Source of the DNA: Acidimicrobiales bacterium
GTDB taxonomy: Bacteria > Actinomycetota > Acidimicrobiia > Acidimicrobiales > Iamiaceae
Direction of reading: 5' to 3'
Length of the DNA stretch: 64,000 bases
NCBI GenBank assembly: GCA_035547835.1
Contig: DASZTW010000007.1
Location: 1-64,000 of the forward strand
Part shown: one piece after another, positions 8,191 through 17,111 of the stretch
Numbering within the stretch: the first letter of the stretch is position 1
How the letters are laid out: each line of letters opens with the position of its first letter
Made by a program: the position numbers and the translations under genes
Notes under the pieces: model-generated
What the model saw: the letters and a program-made list of their open reading frames with translations, nothing else
Database searches by the model: none
What the model was told of the DNA's origin: nothing

Positions 8191-9747
8191 ATGGCGGAGC
8201 CCCACGTAGAGGTCGATGTCAACTGGTTCGCAGTGCTGGCCCACCACGCGCGCCACGCACCGGACAAGGCCATCACCATCTTCGAGGGGCAGACCGTCAC
8301 GTACGGCGAGATGGCGGACCGGGCCGGTCGTCTGGCTGCGGGCCTCCATGCGCGCGGCGTCCGCGCCGGCGACGTGGTGGCGCTGCTGTCGTACAACTGC
8401 CCCGAGTTCCTCGAAGTGCTGTTCGCGGCCAACTACCTCGGTGCCATCGCCATGCCGATCAACTGGCGTCTCGCCGCGCCGGAAGTGCGCTACATCCTCG
8501 AGCACTCCGCGGCGCGGGCACTCGTGTGCGACGAGGCGCTCGTCGAGCTCGGCGCGGCGGCGTCGGAGGGATCCGACGCGTTGGTGGTCCGGGGCACGAC
8601 CACGTCCACCTCGGCCGCTGGGTGGGAGGCGGTGGCCGACTTGCGCGGTGCGGCCGCTTCCCTCGCGCCGGCGATGGCGGCACCCGACGACGTGCACCGC
8701 CTCATGTACACGTCCGGCACGACCGGCCACCCGAAGGGCGTGATGCTCACGCACGCCAACCTGGCGTGGAAGAACTTCGCCCACCTGGTGGAGTTCGGGT
8801 TCAACGCGAACGACCTGGGCTTGGCTTGCGGCCCGCTGTACCACGTCGGCGCGCTCGACCTCACCACCACCACGTTGATCGCAGCAGGCGCCACCACGAT
8901 CTTGCATCGCGTGTTCGACGCCGGAGCCGTAGTCGACGAGCTCGAACGTTCGCGGGTCACCACCGTGTGGCTGGCCCCCGCGATGGTCAACGCGATCCTC
9001 GCCCTGCCCGGCATCGACCAGCGCGACCTCTCGTCGGTACGAGTGGTGATCAACGGTGGTGAGAAGATGCCGGTCCCCCTCATCGAACGGATCCAGCGGA
9101 CCTTCCCCTCTGCGTGGTTCGCCGACGCGTACGGCCTCACCGAGACGGTCTCGGGCGACACGTTCCTCGACCGGGACAGCATCATCACCAAGCTGGGCAG
9201 CGTCGGCCGGCCGTGCCTGCACCTCGACGTCGCCATCTGGGACGGCAACGGCAAGCCGGTGCCACCGGGCGAGCCGGGCGAGGTCGTGTTGCGCGGCCCG
9301 AAAGTGTTCAAGGGCTACTGGCGTGATCCCGACGCCACCGCCGCGGCATTTGCCGGCGGGTGGTTCCACACCGGTGACGTCGGCATCGTCGACACCGACG
9401 GCTACCTGTTCATCGTCGACCGGCTCAAGGACATGATCGTGTCCGGCGGCGAGAACATCGCCGGGTCCGAGATCGAGCGGGTCCTGTACGAGCACGACGC
9501 GGTCCGTGAGGCAGCAGCGGTCGGTCGACCCGACGACAAGTGGGGTGAGGTGCCGGTGGCGTTCGTCGTGCTCCGAGACGGCGCTTTGGCGTCGGCCGAC
9601 GATCTGCTGGCCCACTGCGGCGAGCGCCTGGCCCGGTTCAAGACCCCGAAGGCCATCACGTTCCTCGACGAACTGCCGCGCAACCCCTCGGGCAAGGTCC
9701 TCAAGCGCGAGCTGCGGGCCGGGCGCGGGACGGGCGGATCAGGATGA
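8191..9747 (+). CDS. Acyl-CoA synthetase (AMP-forming, FadD-type)
   Basis: 518 residues. It activates a carboxylic acid to its CoA thioester through an acyl-adenylate. The P-loop YTSGTTGHPKG is near residue 173, AYGLTET provides the adenine motif, GWFHTGD the hinge region, and NPSGKVLKREL the C-terminal catalytic lysine. The ATG at 8191 was chosen over the GTG at 8188 because AGAGGA is correctly spaced from it. It is divergent from the TetR regulator and probably produces the CoA ester consumed by the beta-oxidation genes at 3.3-5.4 kb. Its 3' end overlaps the converging ABM gene by 9 bp. Confidence 0.92.
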   Translation: MAEPHVEVDVNWFAVLAHHARHAPDKAITIFEGQTVTYGEMADRAGRLAAGLHARGVRAGDVVALLSYNCPEFLEVLFAANYLGAIAMPINWRLAAPEVRYILEHSAARALVCDEALVELGAAASEGSDALVVRGTTTSTSAAGWEAVADLRGAAASLAPAMAAPDDVHRLMYTSGTTGHPKGVMLTHANLAWKNFAHLVEFGFNANDLGLACGPLYHVGALDLTTTTLIAAGATTILHRVFDAGAVVDELERSRVTTVWLAPAMVNAILALPGIDQRDLSSVRVVINGGEKMPVPLIERIQRTFPSAWFADAYGLTETVSGDTFLDRDSIITKLGSVGRPCLHLDVAIWDGNGKPVPPGEPGEVVLRGPKVFKGYWRDPDATAAAFAGGWFHTGDVGIVDTDGYLFIVDRLKDMIVSGGENIAGSEIERVLYEHDAVREAAAVGRPDDKWGEVPVAFVVLRDGALASADDLLAHCGERLARFKTPKAITFLDELPRNPSGKVLKRELRAGRGTGGSG

Positions 9748-10059
9748 TCCTTCGCTCACCCCGGTCCAGCCGTCGCCCGGCGCCTCGACGTGGATGATCT
9801 CGGGCGCAGCCGCGAGCCAGCGCGGCATCTGCTCCGACGCCGTGCGGAAGTGCTCGGAGTCGACGTGGACCTGGCCGGCAGCCTCGTCGCGGAACACCTC
9901 GATCAACATCCAGAGGTTGGGGTCGTCGGCGCTGCGGCACCAGTCGAACGAGATGCAGCCCGGCTCGGCGCGCGACGCCGTGGTGAAGTCCGCGACGAGC
10001 GACGGGAAGTCGTCCGCGTACTTCTCGCGGACCGGCTGTTTGACGACGATCAGGATCAC
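9739..10059 (-). CDS. Antibiotic-biosynthesis-monooxygenase (ABM) domain protein
   Basis: 106 residues from a GTG at 10059 preceded by GGGAGGG; a TTG at 10080 would add seven residues but has a poorer ribosome site. The fold family (YgiN/quinol monooxygenase-like dimeric ferredoxin folds) is shown by VILIVVKQPVREKYADDFP, the EPGCISFDWCRS strand and the WMLIEVFRDEAAGQVHVDS segment. Members oxidise quinols or act as small cofactor-free oxygenases; some are only binding proteins. It is divergent from the first P450 across an 91-bp AT-richer gap. Confidence 0.82.
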   Translation of the reverse strand: MILIVVKQPVREKYADDFPSLVADFTTASRAEPGCISFDWCRSADDPNLWMLIEVFRDEAAGQVHVDSEHFRTASEQMPRWLAAAPEIIHVEAPGDGWTGVSEGSS

Positions 10060-10150
10060 GGGCCCTCCCGGTGAAATCAATCTTCTCGTTTTCTAGCAAG
10101 ATGATTGCCTGATCTGAGAAACTTGTTCATCCACACCTCGGAGGGGCGCT

Positions 10151-11437
10151 GTGCCGGATTGGAAGACCATCGACTTTTTCACCGACCAGTCGTTGGTCGA
10201 GGACCCGTATCCGTACTTCGACGAGCTGCGATCCGAGTGCCCGGTGCTGGCGCTCCCGCACCTCGGAGTCGTTGCTGTGTCGGGCTACGACGAAGCAGCC
10301 GACGTGTACCGCGAGCCCGAGGCGTTCTCGTCGTGCAACTCGGTGATCGGGCCGTACGCGACGTTCCCGGTGCCGCTCGACGGCGACGACGTCGGTGCGA
10401 TCGTCGCCGAATACCGCGACCAACTCCCGATGCACGAGCACATGGTCACGATGGATCCGCCCGACCACACGCGCGAGCGCGCGCTGCTCATGCGCCTCAT
10501 CACGCCCAAGCGGCTTCGTGACAACGAAGACTTCATGTGGCGGCTCGCCGACCAGCAACTCGACACGTACGTCGCCGCGGGCGGCGGTGAGTTCATCTCG
10601 TCGTACGCGCAGCCGTTCGCGATGCTGGTGGTGGCCGACCTGCTCGGTGTGCCCGCCGAGGACCACCAACGCTTCGTCGAGGGCTTCGGGCTCAGCGAGA
10701 CGCCGGGGGAGGTCGGTGCCGGCGAAGAGGGCGCCACGTCGGAGAACCCGCTGTCGTGGCTCGACGAGGTCTTCGCGGAGTACATCGAGGACCGGCGCAA
10801 GACCCCGCGGTCCGACGTGCTCACCAGCCTCGCTTCGGCGACGTACCCCGACGGCACCACGCCAGATGTCGTGTCGGTCGTGCGAACGTCGACGTTCCTG
10901 TTCGCTGCGGGCCAGGAAACCACCGCACGGCTGCTGGCCGCGGCGCTGAAGTACCTGGCCGAGAACCCCGACCAGCAAGAGGTCCTGCGCGCCGACCGGG
11001 AGCAGATCCCAGCCTTCCTCGAGGAAGTGCTGCGCGTGGAGAGCCCGGTGAAGACCGACTTTCGCCTGGCCACGCGCTCCACCACGGTGGGCGGCGTCGA
11101 CATCCACGCCGGCACGCCGGTCATGTTGCTCAACGGTGCCGCCAACCGCGATCCGCGCCGCTTCGAGTGTCCGCATGAGTTCCGTGCTGACCGCGAGAAC
11201 GCGCAGGCCCACATCGCGTTCGGGCGCGGCATCCACTCGTGTCCCGGCGCGCCGCTGGCGCGTGCGGAGGCTCGCATCAGCATCGAGCGGATCTTGAGCC
11301 GGATGCGCAACATCCGGCTGTCCGAAGCGCACCACGGCCCGCCCGGCGCACGGCGCTTCACGTACGAGCCGACGTGGATCCTGCGCGGCCTGACCGAGTT
11401 GCACCTGGAGTTCGACCCCATGGAGGTTGCGAAGTGA
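10151..11437 (+). CDS. Cytochrome P450, first of two paralogues
   Basis: 428 residues from a GTG with GGAGGGG upstream. It shows the oxygen-binding helix AGQETT, the K-helix EEVLRVESP (ExxR), and the haem-cysteine loop FGRGIHSCPGAPLARAEA. This is a class I bacterial P450 that needs separate ferredoxin and reductase, neither of which is in the window. Substrate hydroxylation is expected in the cytoplasm or at the membrane face. It is closely similar, at equal length, to the P450 at 12210, sharing opening segments such as DPYPYFDEL and the whole haem loop. The SDR downstream overlaps its stop by 4 bp (GTGA). Confidence 0.92.
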   Translation: MPDWKTIDFFTDQSLVEDPYPYFDELRSECPVLALPHLGVVAVSGYDEAADVYREPEAFSSCNSVIGPYATFPVPLDGDDVGAIVAEYRDQLPMHEHMVTMDPPDHTRERALLMRLITPKRLRDNEDFMWRLADQQLDTYVAAGGGEFISSYAQPFAMLVVADLLGVPAEDHQRFVEGFGLSETPGEVGAGEEGATSENPLSWLDEVFAEYIEDRRKTPRSDVLTSLASATYPDGTTPDVVSVVRTSTFLFAAGQETTARLLAAALKYLAENPDQQEVLRADREQIPAFLEEVLRVESPVKTDFRLATRSTTVGGVDIHAGTPVMLLNGAANRDPRRFECPHEFRADRENAQAHIAFGRGIHSCPGAPLARAEARISIERILSRMRNIRLSEAHHGPPGARRFTYEPTWILRGLTELHLEFDPMEVAK

Positions 11438-12177
11438 GCCCAGTTGCCGTCATCACGGGCGCCGCGTCGGGTATCGGCCTGGGCGTGGCTCAGCGCCTGT
11501 CCGCCGACGGCCACCCTGTCGCCTTGCTCGACCGCGACGGCGACGGGGCCGAAGCGGCCGCGGCCGAGCTTCGCGGCGGGGGAGCGTCGGCCGTCGCGGC
11601 CACGGTCGACGTCGCGGACCGTTCCGCTGTCGACGCGGCCTTCGCGCACGTGCGTGCCGAGCTCGGGCCCGTCGGGTTCTTGGTGACGAGCGCGGGGATC
11701 GAGTCGTTCACGCCCGTGCTGGAGATCACGCCCGAGTTGTGGGACCACATCGTGGCCGTGAACCTCACCGGCACGTTCAGCTGCGTGCAGGCCGCACTGC
11801 CCGACATGCTCGAAGCAGGCGCGGGACGGATCGTCACGATCGCCTCGTCGAGCGCCCAGTCCGGCGCGCCGCACATGGCGCACTACGCCGCGTCGAAAGG
11901 CGGCGTGATCAGCCTGACCCGAGCGTTGGCGGTCGAGCTCGCCAAGCAGCAGATCACCGTCAACACGATCACCCCGAGCCTGGTCGACACTCCGATGGCC
12001 CGCCACGCCGAGGAGACTGGTGACTTCCCCGGCATCGACGTGGTCGCACCGATGGTCCCGCTCGGACGGGCCGGCACGCCGGACGACATCGCGGCCGCCT
12101 GCTCGTACTTGTGCTCCGCCGACGGCAGCTACGTCACCGGGCAAGTGCTCGGCGTCAACGGCGGCATGTACATCTGA
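11434..12177 (+). CDS. SDR-family oxidoreductase
   Basis: 247 residues. Classical SDR: nucleotide site VITGAASGIGLG at residues 6-17, then a TSAGIE segment where NNAG normally stands, serine in TIASSSAQ and YAASK as the catalytic pair, ending VTGQVLGVNGGMYI. It likely oxidises the alcohol made by one of the flanking P450s; that link rests on the 4-bp overlap with the upstream P450 and the 32-bp gap to the next. Cofactor preference is probably NAD(H), because LLDRDGDG places an acidic residue after beta strand 2. Confidence 0.88.
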   Translation: MSPVAVITGAASGIGLGVAQRLSADGHPVALLDRDGDGAEAAAAELRGGGASAVAATVDVADRSAVDAAFAHVRAELGPVGFLVTSAGIESFTPVLEITPELWDHIVAVNLTGTFSCVQAALPDMLEAGAGRIVTIASSSAQSGAPHMAHYAASKGGVISLTRALAVELAKQQITVNTITPSLVDTPMARHAEETGDFPGIDVVAPMVPLGRAGTPDDIAAACSYLCSADGSYVTGQVLGVNGGMYI

Positions 12178-12209
12178 CCAGTTCCACGCCGACCGCACGG
12201 GGGACCCCG

Positions 12210-13496
12210 ATGGCCGACTTCGACGCAATCGACTTCTTCCGCGACCAAGACCTCGTCGCGGATCCGTACCCGTACTTCGAGTACTTGCGCGCCAAGTGCC
12301 CGGTGGTCCGCGAGTCGCACCACGACGTGATGATGGTGACGGGCTACGACGAGGCCTGGGAGATCTACCGCGACGTCGAGCGGTTCTCATCGTGCAACTC
12401 GGTGAGCGGCCCGTTCCCCGGCTTCCCCGTGCCGCTGGTGGGCGACGATGTCAGCGAGCTCATCGAGGCGCACCGCGACGAGATGCCGATGAGCGACCAG
12501 CTCCCGACCATGGACCCGCCGATGCACAAGGCACACCGCGGGCTCCTCATGCGCTTGCTCACCCCGAAACGTCTCAAGGAGAACGAGGAGTTCATGTGGG
12601 GTCTGGCCGACCGCCAGATCGACGAGTTCGCCGCGGCCGGTCACTGCGAGTTCATCCGTGAGTTCGCGGGCCCCTACACCCTGCTCGTGATCGCCGATCT
12701 GCTCGGGGTGCCCGAGGAGGACCACGAGATGTTCCGGGCCGAGCTGCAGGGCAATCGCCACCGGCAAGGCCAAGCGGTGGGCAGCACTGGGGCCGAGTCC
12801 CTTGCGCGGAGCCCTCTCGAGTGGTTGTACGAGCGGTTCAGCGACTACATCAGCGACCGGCGGCGCAACCCGCGCGACGACGTGCTCACCAAAGTCGCCA
12901 GCGCAACGTTCCCCGACGGCTCGATGCCGGAAGTGATCGACGCGGTCCGGGTGGCGGCCAACTTGTTCGCGGCGGGTCAGGAGACCACGGTTCGCCTGCT
13001 CGCGTCGGCGCTGCAGCTCATCGCCGAGCGGCCCGACCTCCAGCAGTGGTTGCGGGAAGACCGGTCACGGATCCCCGACTTCGTCGAGGAGACGCTGCGG
13101 TGGGAGAGCCCGGTCAAGGGCGACTTCCGTCTGTCCCGGGTGCCCACCACGATCGGTGGCGTCGACATCCCGGCTGGCACGACGGTGATGTTGGTGAACG
13201 GTGCCATCAACCGCGACCCCGCTCGCTTCGAGTGCCCACACGAGTTCCGCGCCGACCGTCCCAACTCCCGGGAGCACGTGGCGTTCGGGCGGGGCGTCCA
13301 CTCTTGCCCGGGCGGGCCGCTGGCGCGCGCCGAGGCCCGGGTGAGCATCGAGCGGCTCCTCGATCGGCTCGAGGACATCACGATCTCCGAGGAGCACCAC
13401 GGCCCGCCGGGCGACCGGCGCTACGCGTACGCGCCCACCTTCATCTTGCGCGGTCTGCAGAAGCTGCACCTGGACTTCACCCCGGCCACGCCCTGA
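12210..13496 (+). CDS. Cytochrome P450, second of two paralogues
   Basis: 428 residues from ATG, with a GGGGGACCC stretch upstream. It has AGQETT in the I helix, EETLRWESP in the K helix and FGRGVHSCPGGPLARAEA at the haem cysteine. It aligns along its length with the P450 at 10151, implying a duplication that now brackets the SDR. Divergence in the middle (RAELQGNRHRQGQAVGSTG against EGFGLSETPGEVGAGEEG) falls in the substrate-recognition F/G region, so the two may act on different positions or intermediates. A GC-rich hairpin follows its stop. Confidence 0.92.
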   Translation: MADFDAIDFFRDQDLVADPYPYFEYLRAKCPVVRESHHDVMMVTGYDEAWEIYRDVERFSSCNSVSGPFPGFPVPLVGDDVSELIEAHRDEMPMSDQLPTMDPPMHKAHRGLLMRLLTPKRLKENEEFMWGLADRQIDEFAAAGHCEFIREFAGPYTLLVIADLLGVPEEDHEMFRAELQGNRHRQGQAVGSTGAESLARSPLEWLYERFSDYISDRRRNPRDDVLTKVASATFPDGSMPEVIDAVRVAANLFAAGQETTVRLLASALQLIAERPDLQQWLREDRSRIPDFVEETLRWESPVKGDFRLSRVPTTIGGVDIPAGTTVMLVNGAINRDPARFECPHEFRADRPNSREHVAFGRGVHSCPGGPLARAEARVSIERLLDRLEDITISEEHHGPPGDRRYAYAPTFILRGLQKLHLDFTPATP

Positions 13497-13497
13497 A

Positions 13498-13514
13498 ACC
13501 CCCGTTCTGGGGGT
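13498..13514. terminator. Hairpin after the P450 cluster
   Basis: ACCCCC, loop GTTCT, then GGGGGT: a 6-bp GC stem just after the P450 stop and before the convergent metallo-beta-lactamase-fold gene ends at 13534. There is no T-tract, so termination is inferred from placement. Confidence 0.45.
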
Positions 13515-13533
13515 GGAGTCAGATCGGGTTGCG

Positions 13534-14352
13534 TCAGACGGCGAGGTGGTCGGCCATGAGCGCGTAGCCGTCGCCGTCGGCCCGCACCCGACCACCGCCG
13601 GACCCACCCATCAGCGTGGTGAGCAACAGGCCGCCGCGGTCGGCCAGCTCGCCGAGGATCGCCCGGCGAGTCACGGTGGCGAGGGCCAAGTCGGCGTCGC
13701 CCACGTCGAACCCCGGGTCGTCGACTTGGATCGGCGACAGGACCAGGTGGCCTGGCACGATCGCGAGGTCGTCGCCTGACTCGATGCGCACCGCGAAATG
13801 GCCGGGGTTGTGCCCGGGAGCGTCGACCACCTCGATGCCGGGCGCGAGCGTGGCCGGCGCGACCACTGAGTCGATCACCCCGGCCGCTCGCAACACGCCC
13901 ACTTCGTCGCCGCCGTACACCGGGTCGCCCCGGTCGACGGAGGCGAGCTCGTCGGCGGGGTACACGTAGCGCGCATTCGCGAAGGCGGCCACCCATCCGC
14001 CCGAGGCGTCAGGTCGGGTGTTCCACCCGATCCCGTCGATGTGGCTGTTGATCACGAGGTCGACGTCGTCGGCGGGGAACCCGGCGGCGGCGAGCTGGTC
14101 CAGCAGCCCCGCCGCGTGGTCGGCGGCATCGGGCTGTGACCGCGGGTTGTCGTCGGCAAGCCATGGATCGATCACGACCCGCTGCCCGTCGGCCGTCCGC
14201 AGCGCCAGCGCGCTGAAGGCCAGTCCGATCTCGTCGGGGGTGGGCGCGAGGTCCGGCACCATCCAGCCCGGCACGTCATACGTCGTGGGAAGCGAGAACG
14301 AGGCATCCTCGATCCGGACGATGTCGATCTCACCCACGCGCCAGCGGTGCAT
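13534..14352 (-). CDS. Metallo-beta-lactamase-fold protein with incomplete metal site
   Basis: 272 residues from ATG at 14352. The overall layout matches the quorum-lactonase-like MBL branch: VVIDPWLADDNP early, an INSHIDGIGWN loop at 101-111, GHNPGHFAV in the second metal region and IVPGHLVLSP later. In active enzymes the loop reads HxHxDH; here the first position is N102 and the last is G107, leaving only H104 and D106. It may be a catalytically inactive binding protein or use one metal in an altered way. It is divergent from the ABC ATPase at 14408, with only 55 bp between them. Confidence 0.75.
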   Translation of the reverse strand: MHRWRVGEIDIVRIEDASFSLPTTYDVPGWMVPDLAPTPDEIGLAFSALALRTADGQRVVIDPWLADDNPRSQPDAADHAAGLLDQLAAAGFPADDVDLVINSHIDGIGWNTRPDASGGWVAAFANARYVYPADELASVDRGDPVYGGDEVGVLRAAGVIDSVVAPATLAPGIEVVDAPGHNPGHFAVRIESGDDLAIVPGHLVLSPIQVDDPGFDVGDADLALATVTRRAILGELADRGGLLLTTLMGGSGGGRVRADGDGYALMADHLAV

Positions 14353-14407
14353 GCCCCGAGTGTCGCGGATGCCTGGCGCACATGCGCGCCGAATTGCGGG
14401 TTGACTG

Positions 14408-15409
14408 GTGCGGATGACGCCACGACCAGATGCCGACCGCGCGGCCACCGCGGTCGCCGAGCGAGCGCCGATCATCCGCACGGTCGACCTCACGAAGGTG
14501 TACGCAGGCTCGGACTTCCGGGCCGTCGACGCCCTGAGCCTCGAAGTCCACACCGGCGAGATCTTCGGACTGCTCGGACCCAACGGTGCCGGCAAGACCA
14601 CCACCGCCGGGATGTTGACCACCCGGGTGATCCCCACCTCGGGCCGAGCCAGCATCGCGGGGATCGACGTGGTGACCCAGCCGGCCCTCACCAAGCAGCT
14701 GATCGGTGTGGTCAGCCAGCAGAACACGCTCGATCGCCAGCTCGACGTCTGGGAGAACCTCTACTTCCACGGTCTGCTGTTCGGGCTCGGCACGTCGGAG
14801 TCGAAGCGGCTGGCCACCGAACTGCTCGAGCAGTTCCACCTCGCGAACTGGGCCAAAGCGTCGGTGTACGCGCTGTCGGGCGGCATGGCGCAACGGCTGA
14901 TGGTGGCGCGCTCGATCATGCACCGGCCGGCCGTGCTCTTCCTCGATGAACCCACGGCGGGCCTCGACCCCCAGTCGCGGCTCGCGCTGTGGGAGATCCT
15001 CGGCGACCTCCATGCCCAAGGCCAGACCATCGTGCTCACCACCCACTACATGGAAGAGGCCGATCAGCTCTGCGATCGCGTCGCGGTCATGGACCACGGT
15101 CGCATCCTCGCCCTGGACACACCGGCGCGACTCAAGGCCGGTGTCGGCGCCGACACCATCGCGACCGTGAAGGTCGACGGCGACGCGGGTGGCCTGGACC
15201 GCCGCTTCGAGGCCGAGCTCGACGGCGTCACCGGCATCCGTCCCGTCGACGGCGGCTACGAGCTGCGCGTCCGCGGCGCTGAGCGGCTGATCCCACGCCT
15301 GGTCGCCGTCGCCGAGGAAGCCGGCGTCGACCTGGTCGACCTGAGCATCGCCGAACCCACGCTCGAGGACGTGTTCATCGACCTCACCGGCAAGGAGCTG
15401 CGCGACTGA
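14408..15409 (+). CDS. ABC-2 type exporter, ATP-binding subunit (DrrA-like)
   Basis: 333 residues from GTG at 14408, or 331 from ATG at 14414. Walker A GPNGAGKTTT, Q-loop in VSQQNTLD, signature LSGGMAQRL, and Walker B VLFLDEPTAGLDP are all intact. The C-terminal 80 residues carry the extra domain common to drug-resistance/daunorubicin-type ATPases. It powers export of a hydrophobic compound through the permease at 15409, with which it shares one base (TGATG). No polyketide or antibiotic genes adjoin, so the substrate is unknown. Confidence 0.9.
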   Translation: MRMTPRPDADRAATAVAERAPIIRTVDLTKVYAGSDFRAVDALSLEVHTGEIFGLLGPNGAGKTTTAGMLTTRVIPTSGRASIAGIDVVTQPALTKQLIGVVSQQNTLDRQLDVWENLYFHGLLFGLGTSESKRLATELLEQFHLANWAKASVYALSGGMAQRLMVARSIMHRPAVLFLDEPTAGLDPQSRLALWEILGDLHAQGQTIVLTTHYMEEADQLCDRVAVMDHGRILALDTPARLKAGVGADTIATVKVDGDAGGLDRRFEAELDGVTGIRPVDGGYELRVRGAERLIPRLVAVAEEAGVDLVDLSIAEPTLEDVFIDLTGKELRD

Positions 15410-16311
15410 TGACCGAGCTCTCGACCGCGCCCGCCACAGCCGGCGCCGTGCCACCGGACACCACCCCCTCGATCGCAACCGCGCCGACCCGATCGGTGGG
15501 AGCGGCCAGCCGCGCCGCCTTCACGGCGCTGATCCGTCGCGACCTCGTGGTGCTCGAGAAGAACCTCATCGAGTTCGTCACCCGCACCCTGGTCCAGCCG
15601 TTCTTGTTGGTGTTCACGTTCTTGTACGTGTTCCCGACGATCGGCCAGGGGATCGGCGGGGGTAGCGGTGGTACGGCCGCCTTCGCGACCGTGCTGGTTC
15701 CCGGCGTGGTCGGCATCTCGGTCATGTTCCAGGGCATCCAGGCCGTGGCCATGCAGCTCGCGCAGGAGTTCGGCTACACGCGGGAGATCGAGGACCGCGT
15801 CCAGGCGCCGTGCCCGCTGTGGATGGTGGCGGCCGCCAAAGTCATCTCGGGCGCGGTGCAAGGCGTGATCGCCGCGGTGATCGTGTTCCCGATCGCGTCG
15901 GTCGTCCACGCCAAAGGCGTGCACGCACACTTCGACGTGCACTGGGCGGTGGCCATCACGCTGATCCCGCTGGCGTGCCTGTCGATGACCGCGCTCGGCC
16001 TGCTGTTGGGCACGATCTTCGAGCCGCGCAACCTCGGCTTGATGTTCGGGTTCGTGGTGCTGCCCATCACCTTCCTCGGCGGCACGTACTACCCGTGGGT
16101 GAGCCTCGAGGGGGTGAAGGTCGGCTCGTTCTCGTGGCTGCAGGTGCTGGTGCTGGTCAACCCGCTGATCTACATCAACGAGGGGTTGCGCGCCGCGTTC
16201 ACCACGGTGCCGCACATGCACTTGTACGTCGTGTACCCGGTGGTCGTGGGCCTGACGGCCGGCTTGTGGTGGCTCGGCATCCGCGGCTTCAGGCGCCGCG
16301 TGCTCAGCTGA
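15409..16311 (+). CDS. ABC-2 type transporter permease
   Basis: 300 residues. After a cytoplasmic lead of about 45 residues there are six hydrophobic stretches, including LVQPFLLVFTFLYVFPTIG, VLVPGVVGISVMFQGIQ, VISGAVQGVIAAVIVFPIA, VAITLIPLACLSMTALGL, LGLMFGFVVLPITFLGG and VVYPVVVGLTAGLWWLGI. EFGYTREIEDRVQAP matches the conserved ABC-2 loop near the second helix. It forms the membrane channel for the ATPase encoded just before it. Its last 8 bp overlap the convergent gene at 16304-16900. Confidence 0.88.
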   Translation: MTELSTAPATAGAVPPDTTPSIATAPTRSVGAASRAAFTALIRRDLVVLEKNLIEFVTRTLVQPFLLVFTFLYVFPTIGQGIGGGSGGTAAFATVLVPGVVGISVMFQGIQAVAMQLAQEFGYTREIEDRVQAPCPLWMVAAAKVISGAVQGVIAAVIVFPIASVVHAKGVHAHFDVHWAVAITLIPLACLSMTALGLLLGTIFEPRNLGLMFGFVVLPITFLGGTYYPWVSLEGVKVGSFSWLQVLVLVNPLIYINEGLRAAFTTVPHMHLYVVYPVVVGLTAGLWWLGIRGFRRRVLS

Positions 16312-16900
16312 CCGGATCGGCGAGACCCAGGTCGTCGAGCAGCTCGACCACCGAGCAGCAGGCCATCACCTGCACCAGCGCGTCGTGGAGCTCCGCCGAC
16401 TTCACTTCGTCGCCCGCCTCGCAGCTCAAGTGCAGCACGAGCACATCGGTCTCGTCGTCACGGTGGACCGCGATGGCCCGGGTCGTGGCGGCGGGGAACG
16501 TCACGTCGGTCGGCCGCGCCTCGAGCGTGGCGACGATGGCCTCCTGGGTCAACGTGGTGGGCAGCACGTGCGTCCACTCCGATCCCCGGGTGACCCGGTA
16601 GATGCCGCCCGGGAAGGCGCGGTCACCTGGGGGGAGGCCGATCTCCACCCGTGGGTCGTGACCTTCCTCGAGGCCGGCGAACGCGAGGTCCTGGCCCGCG
16701 GCCATCGCCCGGTGCGCCCGACCCACTGCTCGGTTGAAGGCGCAGGGAGGGACGTAGCGGGCGCAGCCATCGGGGAACGGTGGGCGTCGCACTTCGATCA
16801 ACGTCCGTCGCCCGTCGGCGACGCGGACCCGCAGGGCGGGCGCGATCATCGACAGCGCGGCGGCCTTTCGCAGCGCGCGCAGCGCGCGGGGAGTGATCAC
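16304..16900 (-). CDS. Hypothetical protein
   Basis: 198 residues from a GTG at 16900. I do not recognise a family. The protein is soluble, has no signal peptide, and contains an ERHP-like acidic stretch (HRDDETDVLVLHLS) and two closely placed cysteines in VMACCSVVELL. Strand-turn-strand spacing around WTHVLPTTLTQEAI suggests an alpha/beta fold. It overlaps the ABC permease end by 8 bp on the opposite strand, and its start lies about 210 bp from the lipoprotein esterase. Codon use resembles its neighbours, so it is probably a real gene. Confidence 0.55.
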   Translation of the reverse strand: MITPRALRALRKAAALSMIAPALRVRVADGRRTLIEVRRPPFPDGCARYVPPCAFNRAVGRAHRAMAAGQDLAFAGLEEGHDPRVEIGLPPGDRAFPGGIYRVTRGSEWTHVLPTTLTQEAIVATLEARPTDVTFPAATTRAIAVHRDDETDVLVLHLSCEAGDEVKSAELHDALVQVMACCSVVELLDDLGLADPVS

Positions 16901-17030
16901 CGGCCCGCCGATCGACGGTTGGTCGTGGGCCGTGGTAGGTCGCTGGAGCGGCGATCGGCGCGGTGGCCAGGCCGGGGGCGGGGCGGGCGCTCGGCGATCA
17001 GGTGCACAGGGCTACCTCCGACTCGGGACT

Positions 17031-17062
17031 GTTAGGGATACCTTACTAACTGATACAGGTAT
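17031..17062 (+). promoter_or_regulatory. AT-rich promoter region with an iron-box-like palindrome
   Basis: In very GC-rich surroundings there is an AT-rich patch containing TTAGGGATACCTTACTAA. Its outer TTAG/CTAA arms and TTAGG start resemble the DtxR/IdeR box (TTAGGTTAGSCTAACCTAA), though several inner positions differ. It precedes the lipoprotein esterase. Iron control is only a possibility. Confidence 0.35.
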
Positions 17063-17111
17063 GCCGATCAAGCCCGGGTCGGTGCGCGGGTCGGACGGTA
17101 CCGTGGTCGCG

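Noticed and set aside
10285-12390. A 701-codon open frame on the minus strand across the P450/SDR cluster
   Set aside because: A shadow of the plus-strand P450 and SDR genes; its composition is Arg/Ser-rich and no domain is present.
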